From: JAUVXJ01 sp034411995
GTDB taxonomy: Bacteria; Chloroflexota; Anaerolineae; UBA7937; B3-Chlor
NCBI GenBank assembly: GCA_034411995.1
Contig: DAOUME010000026.1
Coordinates: 1 to 64,000, forward strand
Length of the DNA stretch: 64,000 nt
Direction: 5' to 3'
How positions within the stretch are numbered: position 1 is the first letter of the stretch; every line of letters starts with the position of its first letter. The position numbers and the translations under genes are program-made. The notes under the pieces were generated by a model, which was not told the DNA's origin, did no database searches, and saw only the letters and a list, made by a program, of their open reading frames with translations. Positions 46,816 through 54,978 of the stretch are shown here, piece by piece.

Positions 46816-48768
46816 CTAATCAACCTCCGGAAGAACACCACGCAGATGCGGAAACTCATCCTTCATGTGTGGGAAGTACATCGCCTTGGCGAACTCCTCA
46901 GTGAAGTTCTCCTCCAGCGTCAGTTCGACGTACTCCACTCTGCGGGCATACTCTGCCGCCTCTTTCCTCTTGGCTACGCCTAACAACGCCATGCGAGCTC
47001 CATCTCCTGCGGCGTTGCCCACCGATAGTACGGCCTCGGGGTCGCAGTCGGGAAACAGACCCAGGATCATAGCCTGCAAACGGTCGATGTGGGTCCCGAA
47101 GGCACCGGCCAGGACGACTTTGTCCAGCCTCTCCACGCCCAGGCGCCGCATGAGCAGTCTGGCACCTGCGTACATGGCTCCCTTGGCCAGCTGGACCGCC
47201 CGGATGTCCTTCTGCCCGATGGTGATCTCCTGCCCCATGGCCGTCTCGTCAGCCCAGGCCAGGACGTACTCCCATCCCTCTTCTCGTTGACGCACCCGGA
47301 CGTGGCCCGACTCGGAGTTCAACCTTCCGTTTCTCAGGATGATCCCGGAGACGAACATCTGCGCCACCACATCGATGATCCCTGAGCCGCAGATACCCCT
47401 GGCCAGGAGATCTCTTGCTTCGTCGCTCCATGACTCTCTGCCGATCACCTTGAAGCTCGGCTCCCAGGTCTGCGGGTCTATCTTCACTCGTTCGATGGCC
47501 CCCGGGGCAGCCCGCATGCCAAAACGGATGTGAGCTCCCTCGAAAGCCGGGCCGGTGGCGCATGACGCCGACAGCAGCCTCTCTCTGTTACCCAGAATCA
47601 ATTCGCCGTTGGTGCCGATGTCTATGATCAGGGTCATGGCCTCGGAGTTGTAGGGCTCCTCGGCGATCAACACAGCCACGTTGTCGGCTCCGACGAAGCC
47701 AGCCTCGATGGGCAGCACATGGACGTAAGCTCCGAGGTGGATCCTCAAGCCCAGATCGCGCGCCTTCAAGTCCAGGGAGGAGTGTACTGCTGGCGCAAAA
47801 GGCACTCTCCCCAGGTACCTGGGGTCGATGTTCAGGAAGATGTGGTGCATCGCCGTGTTGCCGACGATGGTCGAGTCCACTATGCTCCGAGGGTCGAGCC
47901 CTCGCTCTCTGGTTATCCCCGTCACCAGATCGTTGATGCCCTCGATGATCAGCTCATTCATCAAAGAGAGGCCGTCCTCGCGCGTCATGGCGTATGTGAT
48001 GCGCGACATGACATCCTCTCCAAAGGTCACCTGCGGATTCATCATCGATCCCGAGACCACCACCTCTCCCGAGCTGATCTCACAGAGGTAGGCTGCCACG
48101 GTGGTGGTGCCGACGTCCACGGCCAGGCCATAGGTCCGCTCCCCGCGACCGGCTTCCACCGCTATGACTTCCTGGCCCATCCAGACCGAAGCTGTGACCT
48201 TCCACTCCCCCGAGCGCAGCGTGTCCGGGAGAGAAAGCAGCACCTGATAGTCGATGGTCAGCCCGTGAAGCCCCTGTCCGCTCTCCAGCACCTGCCTGAG
48301 GCGCTCCCAGTCGCCCGTGGCGTCCTCCAGACTGGCCGGCGGCAGTTCGACGTAGTAGCTGCGCACGGCGGGGTCTACCTCTATGTGCCTCGCTGTCGGC
48401 GCCTTGCTGATGATCTGCTCCTGCTTGCGACTGATCTCGGGGACGAAGACGACGACATCGCCATGTATCTCGGCGGCGCACGCCAATCGATATGCCCTCG
48501 GCTCTGGCAGCCTGTTGATGAGCTTCGCCTCTCGGTCCTGCACGATGGAGAGATGCTCCGGGGCCGAGGTGATCTGAAACCTGTCGAAGTGGCCCTCTTC
48601 GATGCGCACCAGGCACTTGCCACAGGTCGCTTGCCCGCCGCAGACGCTTTCGATCTCCACACCCAACTGCCTGGCGGCCTCCGCCACCGTCGTTCCTTGA
48701 TCGACGGCCCCCGACACTCCCCAGGGCAGAAAAGCCACCTTCGGCCGATCCGGTTCGATCGCGTCCAT
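46816..48768 (-). CDS. Reductive activator of corrinoid enzymes (RACE, DUF4445)
   Basis: The 650-residue protein has an N-terminal 2Fe-2S ferredoxin-like domain (CGGQATCGKC, with a fourth Cys in LACAAEI near residue 97). A large ASKHA-type ATPase domain follows (AVDVGTTTVAAYL, IDIGTNGELIL, LAGAFGTHID). Such proteins use ATP to drive reduction of inactive Co(II) corrinoid in methyltransferases. It is convergent with the cobalamin operon, 76 nt from the end of cobU. No methyltransferase or corrinoid protein partner is encoded beside it in this window. Confidence 0.9.
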   Translation of the reverse strand: MDAIEPDRPKVAFLPWGVSGAVDQGTTVAEAARQLGVEIESVCGGQATCGKCLVRIEEGHFDRFQITSAPEHLSIVQDREAKLINRLPEPRAYRLACAAEIHGDVVVFVPEISRKQEQIISKAPTARHIEVDPAVRSYYVELPPASLEDATGDWERLRQVLESGQGLHGLTIDYQVLLSLPDTLRSGEWKVTASVWMGQEVIAVEAGRGERTYGLAVDVGTTTVAAYLCEISSGEVVVSGSMMNPQVTFGEDVMSRITYAMTREDGLSLMNELIIEGINDLVTGITRERGLDPRSIVDSTIVGNTAMHHIFLNIDPRYLGRVPFAPAVHSSLDLKARDLGLRIHLGAYVHVLPIEAGFVGADNVAVLIAEEPYNSEAMTLIIDIGTNGELILGNRERLLSASCATGPAFEGAHIRFGMRAAPGAIERVKIDPQTWEPSFKVIGRESWSDEARDLLARGICGSGIIDVVAQMFVSGIILRNGRLNSESGHVRVRQREEGWEYVLAWADETAMGQEITIGQKDIRAVQLAKGAMYAGARLLMRRLGVERLDKVVLAGAFGTHIDRLQAMILGLFPDCDPEAVLSVGNAAGDGARMALLGVAKRKEAAEYARRVEYVELTLEENFTEEFAKAMYFPHMKDEFPHLRGVLPEVD

Positions 48769-49217
48769 CGCCCCATCAACCCCCTTTATGCATCAGGCAC
48801 GATTCCGCACCAGCGTTGCTGGGCAGAGACCTGACTCGCCCCCCGGGGGGCCGTCGGTGGTGCCTGTTCCTCGCCTGACGCGCATGATTCGCCCACCCCG
48901 GTCCTGGCCCCAAGGTCCCAGGCGAAGCTCTCCACTGTCTCCAGATCGGGGCTTCCAGGCACGGATGCACCACCGCTCTGAGGACAACCTGCTGACCCGC
49001 AGCACGCTGGCAGCCAGAACCTGAGTCGAGCTCCGGGGCCATGGCAATCGTACGCGAGAAAGCCCTGGGGGGCAACTGTGCGTGCATCAGAGGAAGGTGG
49101 CGGTGGAGATGAGCACAGGTCAGAGACCCCCCACCTGGCTGGTGGACTCAGACCTCCCAATCGTGTTAGGCCTTGCCGCGATCATGCACGACACCGCAGT
49201 GGCCAGCAGTCATCCTC
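48769..49217. other. Gene-free interval
   Basis: About 450 nt lie between the RACE start and the end of the zinc-ribbon gene at 49218. Several short overlapping frames exist on both strands but none has a ribosome site or protein-like composition. No clear promoter, hairpin with T-run or RNA gene was seen, although the RACE promoter must lie here. Confidence 0.6.
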
Positions 49218-50138
49218 TCACCGCACGACGAGGTGAACGGTCGAGGATTTGACAAAATCCGGGCTGTACCAATCCACATCTCCGTCACCGTCGAGATCGC
49301 AGCCATCGGTCACATCCCGGGAGAAGCCACGTTCCAGGTCCAGCCAGTGGGCGGACCCCGATCGCAAGGAGCCCACGGGATAGGAGTAGTGCTGCCACCA
49401 CGCGTGGACGCCGCTTGATTCCTCTTCCCGAAGCTCGGTCCGATACTCGGCCATGTTGCCCGTGGCTGTGACCTCGCCATCAACCCTGACCCTGAACTCC
49501 AGAGCATCCAGGTTATCCTCGATCAAGGCCGGATCGCACACACCCCATACCCACTCCACAAGGACGGGTTGATCGGCATCAACCGTCTGCCACACATCTT
49601 CCGTCCCCAGGCGTATCGTCACGGGCTCCACGACGGGGGCCGGTGCAGAGGGTGGCTCCCCGGTGGCCCGGGGGGTCGCTGACCAGGCGACGGTGGCTTG
49701 TGGCGCGGCGGCTTGCTGGCCCGGCAAACCGAGCGCACCACTCGCCGCCAGGGCGGCCCCAGCAATCAGGATGATGACCACGGCGCCCAGACCCCACACC
49801 CACAGGGGCATACTTCGTCTGGGCTTCCGAGCAGAGACCAGCCTCTCCACTGGAGATGGCGCGGGAGGCTCGGCCCTCACATCCCGTTTCACCTGCGGGG
49901 GAACCTCGACCGGTTCCACGGCGGCGGCAGGCTGCACCTTCCGCCGCTCTGTCGGGGGAGGCTCAGGGGAGACGGGCTGGACAGATGGTGACACGACAGA
50001 TTCGGCCTCGACCTGTCGCCCTTCCTTGGGAACGTCGGGCGGCGGCGTGGCAGGCTCGCTGGCCAGCCAGCGGCCGCAGTGCCCGCAGGCCCTGGCGGTA
50101 TCGGAGACTTCACCTCCGCAGTATCGACAGTACTTCAT
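49218..50138 (-). CDS. Zinc-ribbon single-pass membrane protein
   Basis: The 306-residue protein starts with a zinc ribbon (CRYCGGEVSDTARACGHCG). A Pro-rich cytoplasmic linker and one transmembrane helix follow at about residues 112-135 (MPLWVWGLGAVVIILIAGAA). Then comes an extracellular domain of about 150 residues with no recognised family, containing the Asp-rich segment DLDGDGDVDW, a possible calcium site. It is the last of three co-directional genes sharing zinc ribbons or cysteine-rich tails. Function unknown. Confidence 0.7.
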   Translation of the reverse strand: MKYCRYCGGEVSDTARACGHCGRWLASEPATPPPDVPKEGRQVEAESVVSPSVQPVSPEPPPTERRKVQPAAAVEPVEVPPQVKRDVRAEPPAPSPVERLVSARKPRRSMPLWVWGLGAVVIILIAGAALAASGALGLPGQQAAAPQATVAWSATPRATGEPPSAPAPVVEPVTIRLGTEDVWQTVDADQPVLVEWVWGVCDPALIEDNLDALEFRVRVDGEVTATGNMAEYRTELREEESSGVHAWWQHYSYPVGSLRSGSAHWLDLERGFSRDVTDGCDLDGDGDVDWYSPDFVKSSTVHLVVR

Positions 50139-50228
50139 GTTGCCTGAGTTCCTCCTTCCTCAACGGTCTCCGGCAGGCCATCTCGGACGCGCAGCCGGGT
50201 CGTCAGAGCCCGCTGTGCGCCAGGATCG

Positions 50229-50777
50229 CTAGGGGATCAAGCCCAACCCGATCACGTAGGACATGAGGTAACGCGTCGCCACGGCGGTCACGACCGCCAA
50301 GACGACGCTGACGACCAGGCGCACCAGAATGCCAGCCAGGCGCGAGCTCACCGATGGCTGGGCAGGCGGTGGTCCCTTCCTCGCCACCAGAGCCTCGCCG
50401 CAATCAGCACAGTGCCGCGCGGTGGCCGGATTCAGATAGCCGCACGCACTACACACGCGACCGCCCCCGGCCGCTGGCTGCACAGGGCGCACGGCCTCCG
50501 GCGGAGGCGGTGAAGCCGACACCGGGATCTCAGGTACCTTCGCCGGCGCTGGTGGAGGGGCTTCCACAGGTGGCGCCTCAGGAAATGGTGTGCCGCACTC
50601 TTCGCAGAAGCGCAAACCTGCGCGCCTTTCCGCCCCACAAGTGGGGCATACCTCTGCCGCCCCGGGCATCTCCGCACGCGACTCAACTGGAGCGTCCTCT
50701 GAGCCTATCGAGCTCCCGCATCGCTCGCAGAAACGCGCGTCCGCCTGATTCTCGTAGCTACAGGATGGACATCGCAT
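50229..50777 (-). CDS. Triple zinc-ribbon membrane protein
   Basis: The 182-residue protein has three CxxC-x(10-12)-CxxC ribbons (starting at residues 3, about 44 and about 109), separated by Pro-rich linkers. One C-terminal transmembrane segment follows (LVRLVVSVVLAVVTAVATRY in outline). It lies between the two other unknown membrane proteins with gaps of 42 and 90 nt, suggesting an operon. Multiple ribbons suggest protein or nucleic acid contacts in the cytoplasm, but no function is assigned. Confidence 0.65.
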   Translation of the reverse strand: MRCPSCSYENQADARFCERCGSSIGSEDAPVESRAEMPGAAEVCPTCGAERRAGLRFCEECGTPFPEAPPVEAPPPAPAKVPEIPVSASPPPPEAVRPVQPAAGGGRVCSACGYLNPATARHCADCGEALVARKGPPPAQPSVSSRLAGILVRLVVSVVLAVVTAVATRYLMSYVIGLGLIP

Positions 50778-50819
50778 GACATGGAACTCCTTTCTGCCTC
50801 GGTCTTCGGCGGCGCTCCC

Positions 50820-52859
50820 TCACGACGAGCAGTGACAGTAGCATTCTGTGATGTCGCAGATCCACCTACCGCCCGCCGCGTCGCAATCTACAGCGTCGAG
50901 CCAGCGCTCGCACGTCGGTGGCCCACAGTCCGCGGCGCAGTTGAAGGCGCTCTCATAGCACGGGGTGTCGGATTCACAGATCCCGTTCCCACACACGCAT
51001 TCCTCTTCCGGCGGAGGCTCCGGTCCCGAGGGAGCACACCTCCCTGGATCCCACTGGCACGATCCCCAGGTCCCATCGGCCTGGCACTGGCCAACGTACT
51101 GGGGGGCACACACCAGTTCTGGAGGGTGTCCACCGCATTCACTCCACTCTCCCGGACTGCACTGCTGCCCAGGCGTGGGCGGAGGCGTGTTGGTGGGCGT
51201 GGGCGACACGGTGGCCGTGGCCGTGGAAGGCGGTGTGGGCGTGGGGGCCAGGGTCCCGGTGGGTTGCAGAGTGGGCGTGGGCGGCGGCGGGACGGCAGGC
51301 CTGGCCGTTGGCGTGCTCTGACTCCGGGTGACCGTCGGCGTCGGCCGGCAATCGGTGCAATCGCCAATCCGCTCCCCAGCCTCGGCCTGGCACTTGCCAT
51401 CGTAGTTGCAGACAGAGGGTAGAACCGGAGAAGTACTATCTCGAGGCGCACCCTGGGTCTGCTGCTGAACGGGCCACCAGACAAGAGAACCTACGCCGAT
51501 GAGGATGCCAACGATGATGCCGACGATCACAGATGTCGGCCAACTGATGGACGGAACGACCGTGGGCGGGGACTCGTCGGCTGCTCGACGGGAGAATTTG
51601 ACCATCTGGCCCATGTCCATGGTGGGCACGGTGGGCATGATCTCCGGGCCCGGCAGCGGGAACGTCCGGTCTTCAGCGGTGATGGGTTCGTGCTGAACGG
51701 GCTGCTTACTCCGCCTCTCTTCTTCCCGCTGTCTCAGCTCTTCCTCGGTAGGCGGCTGTAGCCAGTCAGGCCACTTCTTCTTGACGCACTTCAGCAACCG
51801 CTTCGCGTCACCTTCGTCGAAATCCTCGCGCAGTTCTGCTAAAGCCTCCCAGTACCGCCTGGCCTGCTCCTCGGTGGGCGGATGATCGACACTCCAGCCC
51901 ACTTTACCGTAATACTTCAACAGGCATTCCAGCGTCATCATCTCACAGGTAAGCTTTCTCATGTCCTTCAGAGAAGGAACACGAAGCCTGGGACGCCTGT
52001 GCGCGGGCATCGGCTGATCGGGGGGTGTACTGGGCTCGCCTATCCACTTGTTGAAGTGCTCGAGCTGGTTCTTCAACCGGCGCAGCTTGGCCGATTCCTC
52101 ACGAAGATCTCTGAATACGTACTCGTCGCCAGTGCCCTCTCTTCTCTCCTCGAGAAGTTCCTCCCTCCGGCTTGCGGACTCTTCGATCTTCTTCTCCAGT
52201 TCCTGCCTGAACCCGGCCAGATCGCCAAACTTCATCCACAGCGTAGCTCCGTCCAGGTTCGCAGAGTCGCTCAGCAAGTCCACGGGAATGACGCACCCAT
52301 CGGTCGTCCTGACGAGCGTGTCCTCGGGTACGCCATCGCGCCAGTCTTCAGAGGACCTTACCACTGTGTCCTTGATGAGTTCCACGCCCGCCGTAACGAA
52401 CCAATCCTTGCCTATCTGCTGGTAGTACTCTGGCTTGCTGAGATCGATGCACCCCCACTGCCAGTAGCCCCCCAGATGTTCGCCGATCTCCGTCACCTGG
52501 GCGGCTTCGTTCACGCGGTCCATCGATTTCTTGGGCAGGTCGAACTTCGGGACATCCAGGACGTTTACCTTGCCTGTGCCATCGAGCCCCAGATCGTCCC
52601 CCCATCCGACAGTACCGATCTCACCGATACCTGGAATCTTGAACTTGGTCTCGATGTCTCCCAGATCAAGTGTCTGGTAATACTTGCGGCAGATCTCCTT
52701 GCCCGGCCTGGGCTTTGGCTCAAACCCGGGCGGTCCCGTCGCGCCCGGTTCTTCCGGCTGGGGTTCGAACTGCTTCTTGAGGTACTCCTGTTCAGCTTCG
52801 AGCCGATCTAGCCAATCCTTGTTTCGCTCATCTCCCGGTCCCAAGTCCAGGTCGGCCAT
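50820..52859 (-). CDS. Large single-pass protein with Cys-rich secreted tail
   Basis: The 679-residue protein is not from a family I recognise. Residues 1-440 are charged and probably cytoplasmic, with a coiled-coil-like stretch near 235-290 (LEKKIEESASRREELLEERR). A transmembrane helix at about 465-490 (SVIVGIIVGILIGVGSLVWW) leads to a Pro/Thr-rich linker typical of Chloroflexota surface proteins. The tail is cysteine-rich, with CNYDGKCQAEAGE and CVCGNGICESDTPCYES, repeats of the CGNGxCE...DC type. The ATG is preceded by GGGAGG. It heads the three-gene unit. Confidence 0.7.
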   Translation of the reverse strand: MADLDLGPGDERNKDWLDRLEAEQEYLKKQFEPQPEEPGATGPPGFEPKPRPGKEICRKYYQTLDLGDIETKFKIPGIGEIGTVGWGDDLGLDGTGKVNVLDVPKFDLPKKSMDRVNEAAQVTEIGEHLGGYWQWGCIDLSKPEYYQQIGKDWFVTAGVELIKDTVVRSSEDWRDGVPEDTLVRTTDGCVIPVDLLSDSANLDGATLWMKFGDLAGFRQELEKKIEESASRREELLEERREGTGDEYVFRDLREESAKLRRLKNQLEHFNKWIGEPSTPPDQPMPAHRRPRLRVPSLKDMRKLTCEMMTLECLLKYYGKVGWSVDHPPTEEQARRYWEALAELREDFDEGDAKRLLKCVKKKWPDWLQPPTEEELRQREEERRSKQPVQHEPITAEDRTFPLPGPEIMPTVPTMDMGQMVKFSRRAADESPPTVVPSISWPTSVIVGIIVGILIGVGSLVWWPVQQQTQGAPRDSTSPVLPSVCNYDGKCQAEAGERIGDCTDCRPTPTVTRSQSTPTARPAVPPPPTPTLQPTGTLAPTPTPPSTATATVSPTPTNTPPPTPGQQCSPGEWSECGGHPPELVCAPQYVGQCQADGTWGSCQWDPGRCAPSGPEPPPEEECVCGNGICESDTPCYESAFNCAADCGPPTCERWLDAVDCDAAGGRWICDITECYCHCSS

Positions 52860-53391
52860 GCCACTACCTCCCGATGCCCCAGTGTCCCAAATGCCACGTA
52901 CAGCGTCTCACGTCCAATACCTGCCTGGGTGACCTGCCAGCCTCCAGGACCGCTCTTCGACACACCGCCCAGGACCCTCGCGCCCACCGGTATGGGTGTC
53001 ATCACGCACCAGCTAGCGCCACCATGAGCCGTGTAGGCCACATGCGCTCCCGGCATCAGAGATGGAAGCGCCCAGGGCGGCCTATCCCACCCGCGCAGCG
53101 TGAAGCTCGGCGATACCCAGTCGCCCGCTTACTGCCAACCTCGTCGCTCAGACGAAAACGAGTCCGCCCTGAGCGTGGCCCAGCTCTGGGAATTCTCGTA
53201 CCATACCACAGGCCCTCCCCGACCGCAAGAGCGGTCAAGGAACCGGCCAAGAGAGCCTCCCCAGCACTGCGGGGCGGCAGCCCGCCTCCTGGGCACCGTC
53301 GGCTCCCTACTTCGACGTGCTGACAGTGTGGTGGCGCAGCATGCACTAGATAATAGCTGCCCTGCCAGCAGGAGGACAGGTAGGGCGCCGC
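52860..53391. other. Interval between the Cys-rich gene and the Moco-regulated operon
   Basis: About 530 nt with no convincing gene. A minus-strand frame of 82 codons (53056-52808, MPGAHVAYTAHGGASWCVM) reads moderately protein-like and overlaps the start of the Cys-rich gene. It lacks a ribosome site, so I do not call it. The promoter for the minus-strand unit should lie here. The rest shows no RNA gene, long repeat or strong terminator. Confidence 0.5.
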
Positions 53392-53420
53392 TTGACTTGG
53401 ACGCCCAGCGCAGGTATAAT
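53392..53420 (+). promoter_or_regulatory. Promoter of the Moco-riboswitch ECF operon
   Basis: TTGACT (53392-53397) and a perfect TATAAT (53415-53420) are separated by 17 nt. They lie 20 nt before the first paired strand of the riboswitch. Confidence 0.85.
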
Positions 53421-53440
53421 CACAGATGACAAAGCAATAG

Positions 53441-53539
53441 CTCTCCGAGTCATGTCACCTAAAGCCTTCCGTGGCTATGGGACATGACCGATAGGGTACA
53501 ACGGGAAACGGTTGTGCCTCCCGTGCTTGGAAAGGAGAT
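53441..53539 (+). promoter_or_regulatory. Moco-family riboswitch 1
   Basis: P1 pairs TCTCC (53442-53446) with GGAGA (53534-53538). P2 pairs GTCATGTC (53449-53456) with GACATGAC (53481-53488). A GNRA-like arm, GTACAAC...GTTGTGC, carries GGGAAACG in its loop. The block GCCTCCCGTG followed by GGAAAGGAG closes the element. This last block and the order of helices match the molybdenum-cofactor RNA as I recall it from the E. coli moaA leader. Two further copies with the same core are at 60156-60251 and 60734-60830. Whether it senses Moco or the tungsten form cannot be told from sequence. Confidence 0.85.
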
Positions 53540-53547
53540 CATCTACG

Positions 53548-53586
53548 GGCCGGTGCCCTCCTCTTGGAAAAGCACCGGCCATTTTC
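53548..53586 (+). terminator. Expression platform hairpin of Moco riboswitch 1
   Basis: GGCCGGTGC (53548-53556) pairs with GCACCGGCC (53572-53580) and is followed by ATTTT, a short intrinsic terminator. Its loop contains CCTCCTC, complementary to the GGAGGAG ribosome site at 53589-53595. A translational switch by base-pairing is therefore also possible. Confidence 0.65.
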
Positions 53587-53604
53587 GTGGAGGAGAAAGC
53601 GACG

Positions 53605-54978
53605 GTGGTCCAAGGAAGGCGATACTACTTCTCGACTCGGGATCTGCTGATGATGGCAGTACTGGCTGCCCTGGGCGGAGTGGCCAGCACCTACATCCAG
53701 ACCCTGGCCAACGCGGTGCACGCGGCACTGGGCTTCCCGGGGGCGACGCAGACCCTCGCAGGACTGCACGTGGTATGGATTGTGCTGGCGGTGGGTCTCA
53801 CGGGCAAGAGGGGCGCCGGCACGGTCACTGGCATTGCCAAAGGTGCGGTGGAGTTCCTCTCTGGCAACACCCACGGCATCCTCATCGTCCTCATCGACGT
53901 AGTGGCGGGGATCCTGGTCGATCTTGGCCTGCTGCCGTTCCGCAACAAGAACAGCTACCCGGCCTACGCGGTGGCCGGAGGTCTGGCCGCAGCCTCCAAC
54001 GTGTGGGTGTTTCAAGCTTTCGCCTCTATTCCCACCGATGTCCTGACGGCGAGCGCCATCCTCGTGGTATCGGCGGTCTCGTTCGTTTCCGGGGTACTCC
54101 TGGCCGGGGTGCTGGGGAAAGTCCTCCTCGACTCGCTGCGCCGCGCCGGAGTGGTCAGAGATCAACCGGCACAGTCTGGGGGACGGTGGGCCTACGGGGT
54201 GTTCCTGGGGCTGGTTTCAGCACTGACCCTGGCAGGTGGCCTCTACCTCTACTTGGGCCTCAAAGGGCCACCGACCGTCCACGTGGGCGGCTGGGTGAAA
54301 ACACCATATGAGTATGCCTATGATCTGGCTGACGAAGCCATGCTGGTGACAGTTCACGAGACCGCTAAGCCCGGTCTGGTGGGCACCTACACCGGACTTT
54401 CCTTGCGCGAGATAATCTCCCGGGCACAGCCTTCCGCTGACGCCACCGCCGTGCTGGCCAGGGGCAACGATGGCTACGATTTCTTCATCGACATGGCCGA
54501 AGTGCAGGAGAACGGAGAACTGATCCTGGCTCAATCGGGTAGCGGAGGGGGCATGACCTACAGCGTGGCCGGGGCCAGCAATAGCAAGGCGTGGGTCAGA
54601 AACGTGGTGGAGCTCACGGTCATCGGGCCCGCTGCCATCGAGTTCACGGGGTCCCTGAACAAACCACGGCCGTACGAACCTGATCTGTGGCAATTCGAGA
54701 TGGACAACGCACGCCTGGACCTGGGGTACGGCACTCGCAAGTACCAGGGCGTCTCGCTGGCCACGGTTCTGGACGCCATGGACCCTCAGCCGTTGGCCAG
54801 CACGCTGACGCTGAGCAACCGGGCGGCCGAGAAACGAGAGCTCGGATTGCAGGAAGTGATGGACGACTCGAGCATCAGAATCTTCACCGTCGCCGCGGAA
54901 GAGGGGCTGACCTTCGCCGTAGCGAGCGACAGCGGGGAGATCTGGCTCACGGACGTTACGGAGATCGATGTTAGTTGA
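53605..54978 (+). CDS. YkoE-like ECF S component fused to two SUOX-like domains
   Basis: The 457-residue protein starts with GTG at 53605 behind GGAGGAG. Residues 1-190 form a membrane domain of about six helices (STRDLLMMAVLAALGGVAST, LAGLHVVWIVLAVGLTG, GGLAAASNVWVFQAF) resembling YkoE/PF09819 S components of thiamine-precursor ECF systems. After a further transmembrane segment, residues 220-457 hold two domains of about 115 residues (YTGLSLREIISRA...GNDGYDFFIDMAEV; YQGVSLATVLDAM) of the molybdopterin-oxidoreductase-like fold. The active-site cysteine of sulfite oxidase is not seen. The stop overlaps the ATPase start (TTGA). The Moco-type riboswitch upstream suggests the ligand is Moco, molybdopterin or a related molecule rather than thiamine; that is inference. 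Confidence 0.78.
   Translation: MVQGRRYYFSTRDLLMMAVLAALGGVASTYIQTLANAVHAALGFPGATQTLAGLHVVWIVLAVGLTGKRGAGTVTGIAKGAVEFLSGNTHGILIVLIDVVAGILVDLGLLPFRNKNSYPAYAVAGGLAAASNVWVFQAFASIPTDVLTASAILVVSAVSFVSGVLLAGVLGKVLLDSLRRAGVVRDQPAQSGGRWAYGVFLGLVSALTLAGGLYLYLGLKGPPTVHVGGWVKTPYEYAYDLADEAMLVTVHETAKPGLVGTYTGLSLREIISRAQPSADATAVLARGNDGYDFFIDMAEVQENGELILAQSGSGGGMTYSVAGASNSKAWVRNVVELTVIGPAAIEFTGSLNKPRPYEPDLWQFEMDNARLDLGYGTRKYQGVSLATVLDAMDPQPLASTLTLSNRAAEKRELGLQEVMDDSSIRIFTVAAEEGLTFAVASDSGEIWLTDVTEIDVS

Noticed and set aside
48776..49160. Several overlapping short frames on both strands between the RACE gene and 49218
   Set aside because: No ribosome sites and mutually exclusive frames with low-complexity Arg/Pro-rich translations.
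52808..53056. 82-codon minus-strand frame upstream of the Cys-rich protein gene
   Set aside because: Moderately protein-like, but no ribosome site and it overlaps the start of the next gene by about 50 nt. Not strong enough to call.
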